Counted from the stretch's first letter, positions 38,483 through 48,652 are shown. The stretch is 64,000 nt of DNA from JAMQKA01 sp034521835 (GCA_034521835.1 JAXHMA010000006.1:1116001-1180000), one strand, 5' to 3'. Translations and numbers: made by a program. Notes: generated by a model not told the origin, from the letters alone.

Positions 38483-39028
38483 CTATTGAGGAACTTGATG
38501 ATCATAGCTCAGTACGGTATTTAATTTCCAACTACCACCTTCTAAAATCCATAAATGGGTGAATTGAGCCGAAACTTGTTAAGTATAAATCCTTACCAGG
38601 CTCTTTAATATAAAATTGATGAATGCCTTTTTGAATTGCGCCATATAAATTTCCGTTTTCTTTAAAGAGGGAGATACATTTAAAGTTCCCAACACCAATT
38701 TTCGTATAGGTTTTCTATCAGGGCTGGAACAAATATTTTCTTTGATAGCTTTAAAAAATTCTTCCCTATCCTGTATTCCACCTGTATCGTGATAAAACTC
38801 AAGATCTTTGGAAATTATATCTTCTGTCACCTCAATGTTGCAATGATTAAACCCCTCATCAAATAGCAGGCTATCTTTTTTTGCAAGTGTTTTGAACAGT
38901 TCAGATGACTCTGCAACCTGAGCTAGAATGGGTTTGGCGAATCCGAAACAGTCGGTACGCAAGAGTATTAACAAAACAACCTTAGAAATAAAATAGAGAA
39001 ATGAGGCAGATATATTCATGATCACCAA
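38483..39028 (-). pseudogene. Secreted NTF2/SnoaL-like protein, frameshifted near C-terminus
   Basis: A hydrophobic N-terminus (FLYFISKVVLLILL) precedes an NTF2-like domain: LFDEGFNHCNIEVTEDIISK, DLEFYHDTGGIQDREEFFKA, then after frame changes near 38680 and 38590 QFTHLWILEGGSWKLNTVLS and YDHQVPQ to a stop at 38483. This matches DUF4440/SnoaL-like secreted proteins of unknown activity. One-gene cassette. Confidence 0.68.
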
Positions 39029-39107
39029 CCGTTAATAAATTTAAAAATCATCAAATCTGTACGGTTAATACTACTGTGATGTTACGTAGAGAAAATTTGA
39101 ATAGTTG

Positions 39108-39233
39108 GTATCATGACCTTGCGCATAAGGTGCGCACCGCATTTCTGTTGAAGTAGCAACTAACGGAAGAAGAACCTCAAAACCTAGAGCGGCAAACAGT
39201 AGGCGAGGCTTGTCCTCTTAATGCGTGTTATGC
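39108..39233 (-). other. attC-like site
   Basis: ATCATGACCTTGCGCATAAG at the left (degenerate R-box), core AACTAACGGAAGAAGAACC, AGTAGGCGAGGCTTGTCC and CTTAATGCGTGTTATGC (GTTATGC at 39227-39233). Confidence 0.72.
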
Positions 39234-39392
39234 AGCCATTCTTACATGATTTAGACTCATTCTCGACTTTAGTAATGACTAACTACGATTCTTTACAAGC
39301 TTTTGATTTCATTATTATTACGCAATCATTCTGTATTTCAAGCTTCACAGTTCTCCAATTTCCACTCTTCCTGACACGATCATAGCTATTTC

Positions 39393-41115
39393 TTATGCAG
39401 CTGGAATCAGCGTAAATGATGGCCACTGCCCCTGAAGACTGCACTGAATTTTCATCACCATTCCAAACCAGGTTCCAATACTGATTTCAATTTGCGAATT
39501 CAGCATAAACAAACGTAGTCCATGGGCCTGAATCATAAAAACGGCTTTCCCGGTAGTATTAGCAAAGGTTCCAACCACATGCAGCGAATCCAGGTTTCCG
39601 ATTTGATTGATACGGCGCAGAAACGGTAGCTGTTGATGCGACCGCATCACCATCTGCATGAATGAGTCCGGAGAGAGCATCTTTCTGGCCGGCTTGCATT
39701 TTATTCATCGCTATTCGGGTACGGGCATTCAGATCTGCAAACCTTTTTTTCTGTTCCTCAGTATGATTAAAGATCAAATCAAAGACGGATTGACCCGTTA
39801 ATTTCGCAATTAACCTTGTGTCATCTGCTGTCAGCTCCAGGTGACCTCCATTCAAAATGATACATACCCTCTCCTTTGCTGAGCCGTTTCGGGTGTTCGC
39901 TGAGTTATCCATTTTCAACTAATGGCGGCATTACAAACGAGGAATCGAATGCCGCGGTGAGGATATTACCACCCTGGCTTGCCGCAGGTACCATCGAGGT
40001 GTTTCCATGGATGTAAAAAAATAGGTCTCTTTCCGGCAGCCATGCAAATTCGGCTTCGAAGATACGATTACTGCCGCTATGAGTAATTACCTTTCCCCAC
40101 TTGTTGTGGTCATAAACCACCCAGCCATAACCGTAATCGGAATACCCATTATTCTCAGATACATAGCCTGTTGTCCAGCGCTTGGCTACATCTTTGTCTA
40201 ACACACCATGTCCCTGGACGGTTTTTAGCCAGGGGATGCATGTCATCGACGGCGGTGTGCAGACCACCGTTGGCCCGATAAATGCCAGCTTGGGACCGTC
40301 TTCGATTGCCCTGTCCGATAACGTTTTTCATGACTTCCCCCCACCGCTCGCCGTTTCTCGGTAGCCGACGGCCATGCGCTCACGAAATTCCCAGTCAGGT
40401 AATAATGTAACCTGGGCTCGTCAGATGGCACGGCAGGCAATAAAAGTTCTTCATGTAGAAAAGCCTCGTAACTCTGCCCGGAAACCCGTTCCAGTATCAT
40501 GACCAAGCAGCGAGTAGCCCGTGTTGGAATATCGCGTAGCCTGGTGCCGGGATCGAACTGTAATGGCATTCCCAGTCATTACGTTGCCAGCAGAGGCCGT
40601 TTTAGCGCCTATACGGTCTCATCATCGGTCCCGACCGGCCACCCGGCAAACCTGGATGAGTGCGTGAGTAAGCTGGTGGATGGTAGGATTGTCTCTCGGC
40701 ATACTCATCAATAAGCGGCTTCAGATATCTTGTCAGGGAATCCTCGACGGTTAGCTTCACCCTGGCTTTCCAGAAGCAGAATAGCTGCGGCTGTAAACTG
40801 CTTGGTTATTGAGCCATTTGTCTGGATGGTTTGCGGTGTGTACGGCTGCCGCGTTTCCCGATTTGCATACGCTGGTAGCCTTTGCGTCAGCACGACGTCA
40901 ATCGCCTTCACTGACAATGATCGCCCGCAGAAAGCCAAGGCCTTCCATGGCGGATGAGACAGCGGTCAATCTTTTGGCGAGGTTTGAGTTTTCCGCTGAT
41001 CTGATTCTGTCGACTCAAAAAAGTTTGAGCCGTATACCGTTTTGGTATGATTCGATGTGCAGCCTGCGAACAGCATACAACATTTCATTATTATGATATA
41101 TATTAATTTTTCCAT
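39393..41115 (-). pseudogene. Serine beta-lactamase-like lipoprotein, heavily frameshifted
   Basis: From Met-41115 a lipoprotein signal (MEKLIYIIIMKCCMLFAGC) begins. Later frames contain NGSITKQFTAAAILLLESQG (SxxK nucleophile), TRYSNTGYSLLGHD (YxN), and YGYGWVVYDHNKWGKVITHS with GSNRIFEAEFAWLPERDLFF (class C-like C-terminal box). A further 170-residue tail ends at 39393. At least four frame changes. The intact gene would be a periplasmic beta-lactamase-family esterase or peptidase. Clearly decayed. Confidence 0.7.
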
Positions 41116-41361
41116 GCGGATAGTAAGTTGGTTTAAATAGAATTTTATCGATGATTCCTTATCCTTTAACAATTTGCCTAAAGAGCAGGTTATCCCCGAA
41201 AGATTACTTCCTAACAAAATCAGGATAGAGATCACCAAGGTTCAATGATGAACACACAGATGCTATCTGAGTGGAACAACGGCGTATTTTAAAGGACCTG
41301 GTCGATGCCAGATGTAGTTGATGCTGCGCAGGTATTTCTAAGGGCTATGATGAATTATTTA

Positions 41362-41824
41362 CTAGGCAGCATGACGGACTCGTGCCGGAATGGCGAATGA
41401 TGGGATGAATGACGAGATGAAGAGTGCTATTTTTGATGCACAGTAACGCATTTGATTCGATGATAACCTGAGCTTTTGCAACAAGTCTGAATGTTCCCAA
41501 AAGAACGATTCAAAGTCTGAATCAGGTGAAGTAGTACTCTGTGTCAGCAGGACGGAACCGTTCGGTTGTAGACGAAGTTTCTCAATTTCAACCGCCTGTT
41601 TAAATGTCAGATCAACCTTTTGACCTTTAGGGAAGGAGTCATCATCTGCCGGATTGTTTATATCATTCTCTGAAATAGATTCAATCAGAATGGAATCAAA
41701 AATAGACGAATCTGCTTCCACAACATTCGAATCGACAGGAATGAATGAAAGGAGAAGGATACCGAGAAGTATCCCAAAACAGGTGGAAAAAGAACGCGTA
41801 CCGGTATTTTCTATCTGTCTTCAT
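41362..41824 (-). pseudogene. Secreted protein of unknown function, early frameshift
   Basis: ATG at 41824 is followed by a frame change within about ten codons; the next frame shows a signal-like STCFGILLGILLLSFIPV. It then runs open to 41362 with a hydrophilic mature part (FKQAVEIEKLRLQPNGSVLL, SDFESFFWEHSDLLQKLRLS). No known family. It lies between the beta-lactamase-like pseudogene and an attC/IS junction at 41890. Confidence 0.45.
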
Positions 41825-41889
41825 GACTAAAACACAGTATAGCGAAAGCGTCATGCAAGTTCAAGCGGTTTATTATTATTAGATCGCAG

Positions 41890-42455
41890 GTCTAACAGTC
41901 ATTTGTAATTTTGATGTCTGCAAATGTTGAATCATTAAAAATGAATGACGGGAAATATGAAACCGGAAACGAATACGATACAATTTTGTTTGAGGCAGGT
42001 TCGGTTTACCGTGCTCACCGTAAGAGTTTAACGCCGAAGTGGCCGGCGGCCGTAGCCCGAGCCGTTGTCGGCCTAGACAACCTGGCCAAAGGCGTTTGGC
42101 ACATGCTGACGAGGAACCAGGAGTATAAAGGATGTAAGGGGCAGCCGGTAAGGGCGGCCTCCCAAACCTGCTGGCCCAGCCGATAAGCCCGCACGCCTAA
42201 CCGGGACACCTAAGGTAAGCCCGGTTGGGACATCGGCCGGCCGGTTAAAGATCTGGGATGGTAGCATTTTGAATACTGCAGTCTCTGTCCATTGACGGAG
42301 AACAAGCCCGAAAAGGGGGTTTGGATGCCGGCAGGCAGTCCGAGCTTGATCACTGAAACCGGTCGCCAGTTTCCAGGTTCAAATACTTTAGGACTCATGA
42401 AATATGTGATGAGAATACCGTAGGTGAGGACTGTCTGCTTAATGCGCTGTTATGC
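41890..42455 (-). other. attC-like ends flanking IS1111-type remnant
   Basis: GTCTAAC at 41890-41896 fits RYYYAAC. The right end CTTAATGCGCTGTTATGC (42439-42455) matches other attC right ends, with GTTATGC as the R-box. The attC core is missing; IS sequence lies between. The right end GTTATGCCCACTGC is mirrored by GCAGTGGGTATAAC at 43030-43043. Confidence 0.55.
42000..42440 (+). mobile_element. 3' remnant of IS1111-like element
   Basis: About 60 terminal transposase codons remain: KWPAAVARAVVG, LAKGVWHMLTRNQEYKGCKG, QPVRAASQTCW. The 3' noncoding region follows, with GTAGCATTTTGAATACTGC (42261-42279), TCTCTGTCCATTGACGGAGA (42282-42301), GGATGCCGGCAGGCAGTCCG and the right end GGTGAGGACTGTCTGC. 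Here the attC end follows directly (TTAATGCGC), whereas other copies have a TTGACATTTTCC-like spacer. Confidence 0.72.
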
Positions 42456-42461
42456 CCACTG

Positions 42462-42753
42462 CTATTTAGGATCTTCGGGCAAAAGACGGGCGCCATGAAT
42501 TACACTAAATATTTCAATTGTATCGTCATTTATAAGATAGATAATACGATAAGGATGATGAAACACTTCGTGGATATCATCTCTCTGGTATTCTGGAACT
42601 TTTCGACCTTTACGAGGATGAGGAGAAATGCTTTCTGCTTCTTCAATTATTTGACCGACCGTTCGATTAGCATATTAAAGATGAGTCGGAAGCGATGTAT
42701 TCAAAAATTTGATCGAGTTGTTTTTCTGCTTTCTCGGTCCAGATGATTCTCAT
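42462..42753 (-). pseudogene. RelE/ParE-type toxin, one frameshift
   Basis: MRIIWTEKAEKQLDQIFEYI is the typical ParE/RelE start. After a one-base shift near 42680 the chain continues NRTVGQIIEEAESISPHPRK, REYQ-like VPEYQRDDIHEVFHHPYRII and IEIFSVIHGARLL, ending at 42462. These toxins inhibit gyrase or cut mRNA at ribosomes. Its start overlaps the antitoxin stop by 4 bp. One-base indel, so it may be functional if the base call is wrong. Confidence 0.72.
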
Positions 42754-42938
42754 TCGGCCAGCTTGTATTTCTTTTTAATTTCTTCATGGGAAATAGTGCG
42801 GCCAGCCTCGGAATCCTTTAGTCCTTGTTCAATAGATTGCCGGACATAAATTTTGTACATCAGATCATCCCAATTGGCATCATTGGGAAGATCTTCAAGC
42901 ATATTTTCTACTTCTTTCTTTAAAACGGCTTTTTCCAT
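42750..42938 (-). CDS. Antitoxin of ParE/RelE pair
   Basis: A 62-residue acidic/helical protein (MEKAVLKKEVENMLEDLPND, DDLMYKIYVRQSIEQGLKDS, GRTISHEEIKKKY). The motif 'S..G...ISHEE...K' near the C-terminus is common in antitoxins of ParE/RelE toxins. It is encoded immediately upstream of the toxin with a 4-bp overlap and should bind toxin and promoter. Both genes share one cassette. Confidence 0.75.
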   Translation of the reverse strand: MEKAVLKKEVENMLEDLPNDANWDDLMYKIYVRQSIEQGLKDSEAGRTISHEEIKKKYKLAE

Positions 42939-43036
42939 AACGCTGTGGAATTAAGTTAAACTCTGTCTGTAGTATCGCAACCAATTGGCAGAAATACAAC
43001 GATTAGATCAGAAGAGAATTGCAAGTTTTGCAGTGG

Positions 43037-43294
43037 GTATAACGGCACTGGGCATAAGCAGCATGGTTACAAATTTGAAACTAATTTAAAAACTACAGCT
43101 GAAAACACAAGCAAAAGGGAGCGACGAAAAAAGTTACCGGCCATGACCATTTGAAGGAGCCAGCAGAAAAAATGAAAAGAGATCGGCTGTTGCCGCTAAA
43201 TGTTTGAAAAGCACTTTCTAAAAACCGAGCAAAAAGAGCGACCAATTATGGGAAAGCCCAGGCGAGCCACGTCCGAGTTAATGCGCTTGATTGG
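43037..43294 (-). other. Unusually long attC-like site (258 bp)
   Basis: The ends match the family (GTATAACGGCACTGGGCATA at the left; CAGGCGAGCCACGTCCGAG, TTAATGCGCTTGATTGG at the right), but the middle is about twice as long and unlike the others. It contains two similar parts, AAGGGAGCGAC and AAAGAGCGACC. It may be two fused sites or one with an insertion. Confidence 0.5.
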
Positions 43295-43461
43295 TGCAGT
43301 CATGATACTGCAACCCATCGTTGAATACTGCTTGTAGCAGGTTCCACGGAAAGGCTATCGAATGTGGTTAGGTGAGGATAATGTTTTCTTGCCAGAAAAT
43401 GCTATAACCTGTTGACATTGGGGATCATATATAGGTTAGCACGCTGGCCCCTATTTACAGA
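43295..43461. other. Gap with degenerate cassette/IS debris
   Basis: No gene. GTTAGCACGCT at 43435-43445 is the mirrored end of AGCGTGCTAAC at 44073-44083 and closes the RelE cassette. GGTTAGGTGAGGATAATG (43368-43385) loosely recalls the IS1111 right end and may be a very decayed seventh remnant. Confidence 0.3.
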
Positions 43462-43749
43462 TCAAGATCTTCCGGATTCTCTTCGACTATCCCAGAGATG
43501 CAAAATTCTGATATGATCGTCATTGTTGAGATAGAAAATCTGATAATGATCTTTCACAAAAACCCGTTCTTCTCGATTCTTAACTTGACGGCCTAAGAAT
43601 GGAAATTCTGAAAGTAATTCTACCGACTCTTTGAACATCTCATCGAGTTTTCGGGAATACTCCTTGGTGCCAAGTCTTTTAGACCAATAATCCAAAATTT
43701 GAATACGATCGGATACTGCCTGAGGTGCCCAAATTATTCGTTTAGCCAT
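43462..43749 (-). CDS. RelE/ParE-type toxin
   Basis: A 95-residue toxin: MAKRIIWAPQAVSDRIQILD, YSRKLDEMFKESVELLSEFP, GRQVKNREERVFVKDHYQIF and HIRILHLWDSRRESG. The C-terminal HLWDSRR is typical of RelE/ParE-superfamily plasmid-stabilisation toxins. It overlaps its antitoxin gene by 16 bp and appears intact. Confidence 0.83.
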   Translation of the reverse strand: MAKRIIWAPQAVSDRIQILDYWSKRLGTKEYSRKLDEMFKESVELLSEFPFLGRQVKNREERVFVKDHYQIFYLNNDDHIRILHLWDSRRESGRS

Positions 43750-43955
43750 TTAGCTACCATTTGGTCAGCTTGCTCATTTGTCAGGTAGTCTCCCTGATCA
43801 ATACTTTTTTTGGCTTGATCTATTCTTTTTTCTTGATTTGACGAAAGCTCAATCTCTTTCTCAGGCTGATATTTATGGTCTAAAATATGTTTAACTGTTT
43901 TGAGAAAAGATTCATCATCGATGTTTTCGATGCTTTCGTGAAGCAAGCTTTTCAA
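43734..43955 (-). CDS. Antitoxin of RelE/ParE pair
   Basis: About 73 residues, helical and acidic: SLLHESIENIDDESFLKTVK, HKYQPEKEIELSSNQEKRID, QGDYLTNEQADQMVAKWLNE. The motif IDQGDYLTNEQ is common in antitoxins paired with RelE/ParE toxins. No ATG is available; the open frame starts at TTG (43955). An out-of-frame ATG about 20 bp upstream suggests a possible indel at the 5' end. Confidence 0.72.
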   Translation of the reverse strand: MKSLLHESIENIDDESFLKTVKHILDHKYQPEKEIELSSNQEKRIDQAKKSIDQGDYLTNEQADQMVAKWLNE

Positions 43956-44076
43956 CTCTTTTTGTTTTAGAACTCATATCAGTAAAATTTTGGATTCAAG
44001 CAGTTACACAATTATAACGAAGAAAAGGCAAAATTTTTGTACAAAGTTCTAAATTATTGGTCAACTAAAAGAAGCG

Positions 44077-44775
44077 TGCTAACGGTTCAGGGCTTAAGCG
44101 GCGAGGCGACCAATTTTAATTGAGGCAAAAAGTAAAATCGTCCGCTTGAAGCCCTTGATATTATTCATGGCCTCCTCCCGTAGTTGTAGATTACGGGTTG
44201 GAATAAACTCAGAACGAACCAAGGAGGAAAGCCATGAACTTTTATATTCGCGAGCATTCATATTACTGTGGAATCGATTTGCATGCTTAACGCCACCGGC
44301 CAGGTGGTCTATCACCGCAAGCGGTTTCTGGCGGCCATTGACCCATTTCGGAAGGGCCTCGTGGTTGGGGTCGAATGCATCTTCTGCTGGTACTGGCCAA
44401 AGGCGTTTGGCATATGCTGACGAGAAACGAAGAGTACAGTGGATGTAAGGGACAGCCGGTAAGAGCGGCCTCCCAACCCTGCTGGCCCCAGCCGATAAGC
44501 CGTATGCCTAACAGGGGCGATATAAACCCGTGCGCTCCGATTGGGACATCGGCCGGCGGGAGATCTGGGATAGTCCCGAGTATTCGGGACAGCTTCTGTC
44601 CATTGATGGAAGATAAGCCCGAAAAGGGGTTTGGATGCCGGCAGGTAATCCGAGCTTGATCAATTGACACCGGTCGCCAGCGATAGGGTTGAATAAGATG
44701 TATGAATTGCAGTAAAAAGAAGAATCCTGGGTGAGGACTGTCTGCTTGACATTTTCCTTTTTAAAGGGGTTAGGT
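44077..44775 (-). other. Short attC interrupted by IS1111-type element
   Basis: The left part TGCTAACGGTTCAGGGCTTA with GCGGCGAGGCGAC pairs with ATCGTCCGCTTGAAGCCC (44128-44150): a compact attC of about 75 bp, unlike the 120-bp family. The IS then begins, and the site's other end GTTAGGT is at 44769-44775. GTTAGGTGGCTA is mirrored by TAGCCACCTAAC at 47391-47402. Confidence 0.65.
44165..44760 (+). mobile_element. Internally deleted IS1111-like element
   Basis: The left end (GGCCTCCTCCCGTAG) is followed by AGGAGG and ATGAACTTTTATATTC. About 60 transposase N-terminal codons (YYCGIDLHA, GQVVYHRKRFLAAIDPF, VECIFCWYW) are joined directly to the C-terminal end (KGVWHMLTRNEEY after a frame change) and the complete 3' noncoding region: GTCCCGAGTATTCGGGAC (44573-44590), CTTCTGTCCATTGATGGAAG (44593-44612), GGTGAGGACTGTCTGC. 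It is a 600-bp non-autonomous derivative. Confidence 0.8.
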
Positions 44776-45545
44776 GGCTACTTCTACTCGTCGTATTGTT
44801 CAACTTCTATTACTTCTTTATATCCACAATCTTGACATTCAAATAAATGTTCTGATTCATTTTCAGTTTCTGTAATAGTGTAGTTTCTACTTTTACATTC
44901 TGGACAATCTTCTTCATGGTCAAATCCTAAATATTTTAGGTGAAGATTTTCAAATACTGAAACTGCAGAGGAAGTAAATAGCAAACATAATTTTGCATCT
45001 GGAACATGCCTATTTTGGGAATGGACTAATTCAGAAGAATAATTCCAGGCCATTTCTGAAACTCTTCTAGCATGTTTTCTTATACTTTTATTGCTTTTTC
45101 CTGGCGCATAAAGTTGTATGACTTCATTAGCAATTCCTTTAAAATCAGAAGCTTTTAAATCATTTTCTTCTAAGATACCATCATTTTGTTTTGTTAATTT
45201 GTTGCCGAGTTGAATTAAGCTTTCCCGACATGTTAACCCAATTTGTTGTATCTCTTCAGAATCGAGCGCCGTATTATTTAATTGCTGACCAATTTTAGTA
45301 AGATTTCTTTTAATAGATTTTACTCTATCAATATCTAAGGGTAGTTCATCTATAATATGTGTAAAATTATTTCTTCTTCGCTGTTCTAATCTATCTGTAA
45401 TTCCTAAATGAAACGAGTACGCTTCGTCAGCCGAGAAATAGAATTCATCTTGAGTATATAAATTCATGGGAACATAATCTCCTTGTACAACCCACCAAGC
45501 TCCTTGATCTGTTTTGACATTCCAAACATGTACTTCTGATTCTAA

Positions 45546-47248
45546 CCTGAATCCGTGAGTTAAGGAATATAACCTACGTTCTTTGCTTTACTGATTCGAT
45601 TGTGAGCTGGTATTAGCAGCCAACCTGCCAATCAGCTGTGGAAGAAGCACTTTTGGAGCTGCCAATTACTCTCCTCTGGCTGTAGTTTGTTTGTTAGAGC
45701 TACGACAGGCATGCCGTCCTTGCGGGGACAGGACAGACGGGCCAATACGTGCTTGCCGGGGCTGCCGCCGGGCCGGCTACGGGGCGCGGGCCAGCCCTAA
45801 GGCCACATCGGCCCAGCCGTGGCCTTCGAAGATCCGCAGGATCTGCCGGCGGGCATGCCGGACCAGGGCGTCCGGCCATGTAGATCAGGCTGTTGAGCAC
45901 CGTGCGCAGCCGCAGGCGAGCCGATTCGGCCTTCCGCCCCGGCACCTGCCCGGTGGCCAGCATCTGCTGGCCCAGCAGCCGCAGAATGTTGTAGGCGATC
46001 ATCCCCAGATCCAGAATATGCTGGTTGGTCTGAAATTTCCCCGAAGGCAGCCGCTCCAGGTCCAGATCGGTCTTGAGTTCGCTGTGGAACTGTTCACTGG
46101 TCCCGCGCTGCTGGTAAAAAGCCTGGATATCTTCGGGGGCCCAGTCCAGGGACGTCCAGTATGCCTCAATGCTAATCTCGGGTTCCATCAACAGCTGGCC
46201 ATCGGAGTCGGCAAAACGCTTGGTGGCCCGCCAGACCACCCGCACGGAGAATTCGCGGGCCCCGCCGGAATCGGTCTCGACCAGACCGCTCGGTGGTCTC
46301 TGCCATACCAGGCGCGGGCCCCGCGATCCAGCTGGTCCGGCACCTCGGTTTGCCGGCGGGCTTCGGCCAGCCCACTGCGGCCGGATCCTGCCGGCGCAGG
46401 TTACCCTTAACGAGGAAGTCGGTATCAGAAGTCTTCAGAGAACAACAGCAGGTTCTCGGCCGCATCGTGGCCGGCGTCGGTGACCACCAGCCGGGGCGTA
46501 TCTTCGGGGCCACCGCTTTGGCCCGCTTCAGAGTTTGGGCCAGCCATTCGGCCGTGCCCTCACAGTTGCAGTGGGCAGAGCCCTCCCGCAACTCGTTGTT
46601 CAGGATAAACCCGTGTGGGCCGGCGTAGGCAACGATCGGGGCATACCCGTCAAACTTCTTGTAGGTACAGCTGACGCCCTCTTTGTGGGAGCCGGAATTA
46701 TCCATCGGAGTCACATCGATGTTGATCGGCAGATACTGCCGGCCGTGATGGAAGCTGACAAGCAGCTCGCCCTGACCGGCCAACAGGCGCGTGGCGAGGT
46801 CCCGGAAGGCGTCTCCGGCTTCCTCGGGCATCCCCTGAATGCGCTGGCGCAGAATCTCCGCGGGAGGGCAATTTTTCCCACTCCCAAGGCTTTCGGAAAG
46901 AAGCGGTCGCCAGCGAACTCCGCGGCCGCATCGAAGTGGGGCTTGCCCACCGCAGATCAGGCCAATCATGGTCCGGGCAATATCGCCATCTGAGATCCGG
47001 CCCCGGCGGCGCTGGTGGGGGATCAGGCTGGCCAGGTGCCGGTCGAATTTGGGATCATCCAGCTGCTGGCCCACAAAGGCCAGCCCGGCCGTGGAGGTGA
47101 GCGGCGTGGAGGTCAGTTCAATCTCGAAATCTATGAATTTGGTGGTTATATTTCGGGTTTCACCTGACAGGTGAAGATAACAATTTGGCTAACCCATTGG
47201 AAGTAATGAAGTTATAAGAATTACACGTGTTTTACTCACGGATTAAGG
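45546..47248 (-). mobile_element. IS1380-family insertion sequence, 1703 bp
   Basis: The terminal inverted repeats are CCTGAATCCGTGAGT (left) and the complement of CCTTAATCCGTGAGT (right), 14 of 15 matching. A 5-bp duplication TCTAA flanks both ends (45541-45545; 47249-47253). The length and a single IS1380-type transposase fit the family. High GC content contrasts with the AT-rich cassettes around it. Confidence 0.88.
45700..47110 (-). pseudogene. IS1380-family transposase, frameshifted
   Basis: Reading across frames: GQQLDDPKFDRHLASLIPHQ, GDIARTMIGLI, then GELLVSFHHGRQYLPINIDV, TPMDNSGSHKEGVSCTYKKF (DDE-type Asp region), GFILNNELREGSAHCNCEGT, and EDIQAFYQQRGTSEQFHSEL (the E-containing QRGxxEQ signature) with DLDLERLPSGKF. 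At least three frame changes (near 46930, 46480 and 46250). Inactive unless the indels are errors. Confidence 0.8.
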
Positions 47249-47586
47249 TCTAAATCATCAAAAGTCTCTTCAACTTGCATATTCTTTATTTCTTCAAAGC
47301 CTTGACCTTTGAGATACTCTTTAATTTTCTTTTCTGTTTTTTTACGATACTCTGGTGTCATTTCTGATCTCTGATTTAAACTTAGATAGATAGCCACCTA
47401 ACGACATTGCGCATAAGGGGCGTGCAAAATGACGCTGAATTTGTTTTACAATGTACTACGGAAACTGACAAAATCGAAACTGGCAGCCAACGGCGAGGTG
47501 CGTCCCACTTAAAGCGCGGGATCTTTCCAAAAAGGAGGTCCTCACTTAGATTAGAGATGATCAACCATAACTAATCCAAGGAGGAC

Positions 47587-48652
47587 AACACGGGCTATTG
47601 TGGAATAGATCTTCATTCAAATAATATGGTGAATGTAGCAATTAATGACAATGCAGAAGTGGTCAAGGAAGCGAAGCTGCCCACGTCACAGCGAGCGCTG
47701 GATGATTTTTTCGGCACCTTCGACGGCCCGGTAAAGGCTGTCGTTGAATGTACGAGCAACTGGTACTGGCTGAGCGATTGGTGCCGGGCCAACAGTATAG
47801 ACCTTACGCTGGCACACTCGAAGATGGTGAAAGCGATCAGCTACGCGAAGGTAAAGACCGACAAAGTAGATGCGAAAACACTGGCGGAACTACTCAAGGC
47901 GGACCTTATTCCGGAGGCTTATCAGATCAAACATGATCGACGAGAGCTTCGGGAACTGACTCGGCGGCCGGCTGCGACTGATCCAGTGGCGCGGGAAACT
48001 GCAGTCCACGCTATGGAACCAAGCTATTAAGTACAACGTGCCCATCAGCGGGTCGCAGTGGCGCTATCCGGAGAAACTTCAGCAGTGGCTGGCCCCTCAG
48101 TTGCCTCCGGCTGCTGGCTTGCAGGCCGAATTGCTGATCGCCCAGATCTGCCAGCTGCAGACTCACATCCACCGGATGGAAGACCAGATTGAACAGCAAT
48201 CTACCTTTACCCAGCAAGTCAATCGCCTGTTAGAGGTACCATGGGTAGGGAAAGTCGGTGCTTGGACGATTCTGGCAGAGATTGGCAATATTACTCGGTT
48301 CCCCTCGGCCAAACAGTTTACCAGCTATTGTCGGCTGGTACCGGGGGCCAAAGACAGTGGTGGTTCCCACCGGCATAAGTCAGGCAACAAAGATGGTAAC
48401 AAGTATCTTAGAGCTGCTTTTGGGCAGACAGCCGTCTCAGCCTATACCCACTACAAGGTGGTCAAGAAATTCTATAGAAAGATAAAAAGACGGAGTGGCC
48501 GCCCGATAGCCCGAACAGTAGTTGCCAAAGAACTGGCCAAGGGCGTCTGGTATATGTTGACGAGAAACGAGCAGTACAAAGGATTTAAGGGACAGCCCGT
48601 AAGGGCCGCCTCCCAAACCTGCTGGCCCCAGCCTATAAACCCGAACGTCTAA
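47587..48652 (+). pseudogene. IS110/IS1111-family transposase, damaged
   Basis: The chain YCGIDLHSNNMVNVAINDNA (first catalytic Asp), AVVECTSNWYWLSDWCRANS (Glu), KTDKVDAKTLAELLKADLIP (Asp pair) is a RuvC-like DEDD domain. A one-base slip near 47970 leads to the C-terminal domain VPWVGKVGAWTILAEIGNIT, PGAKDSGGSHRHKSGNKDGN (Ser region) and KGVWYMLTRNEQYKGFKG. Compared with the copy at 44232, about 25 bp holding the ATG after AAGGAGG are missing, so it has no proper start. Confidence 0.85.

Larger units (their letters stand above)
44784..47361 (-). pseudogene. Zinc-ribbon cassette protein split by IS1380
   Basis: Removing the IS1380 element (45546-47248) and one TCTAA copy restores one frame. 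The start is at 47361 (MTPEYRKKTEKKIKEYLKGQ); it runs through TFDDL-ESEVHVWNVKTDQ at the junction to a zinc ribbon CPECKSRN...CQDCGYKE (about 40 residues before the end) and stops at 44784, about 290 residues. The middle is helical with KHARRVSEMAWNYSSELVHS. No family recognised. A downstream start at Met-45467 could still make a 227-residue product. Confidence 0.75.
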
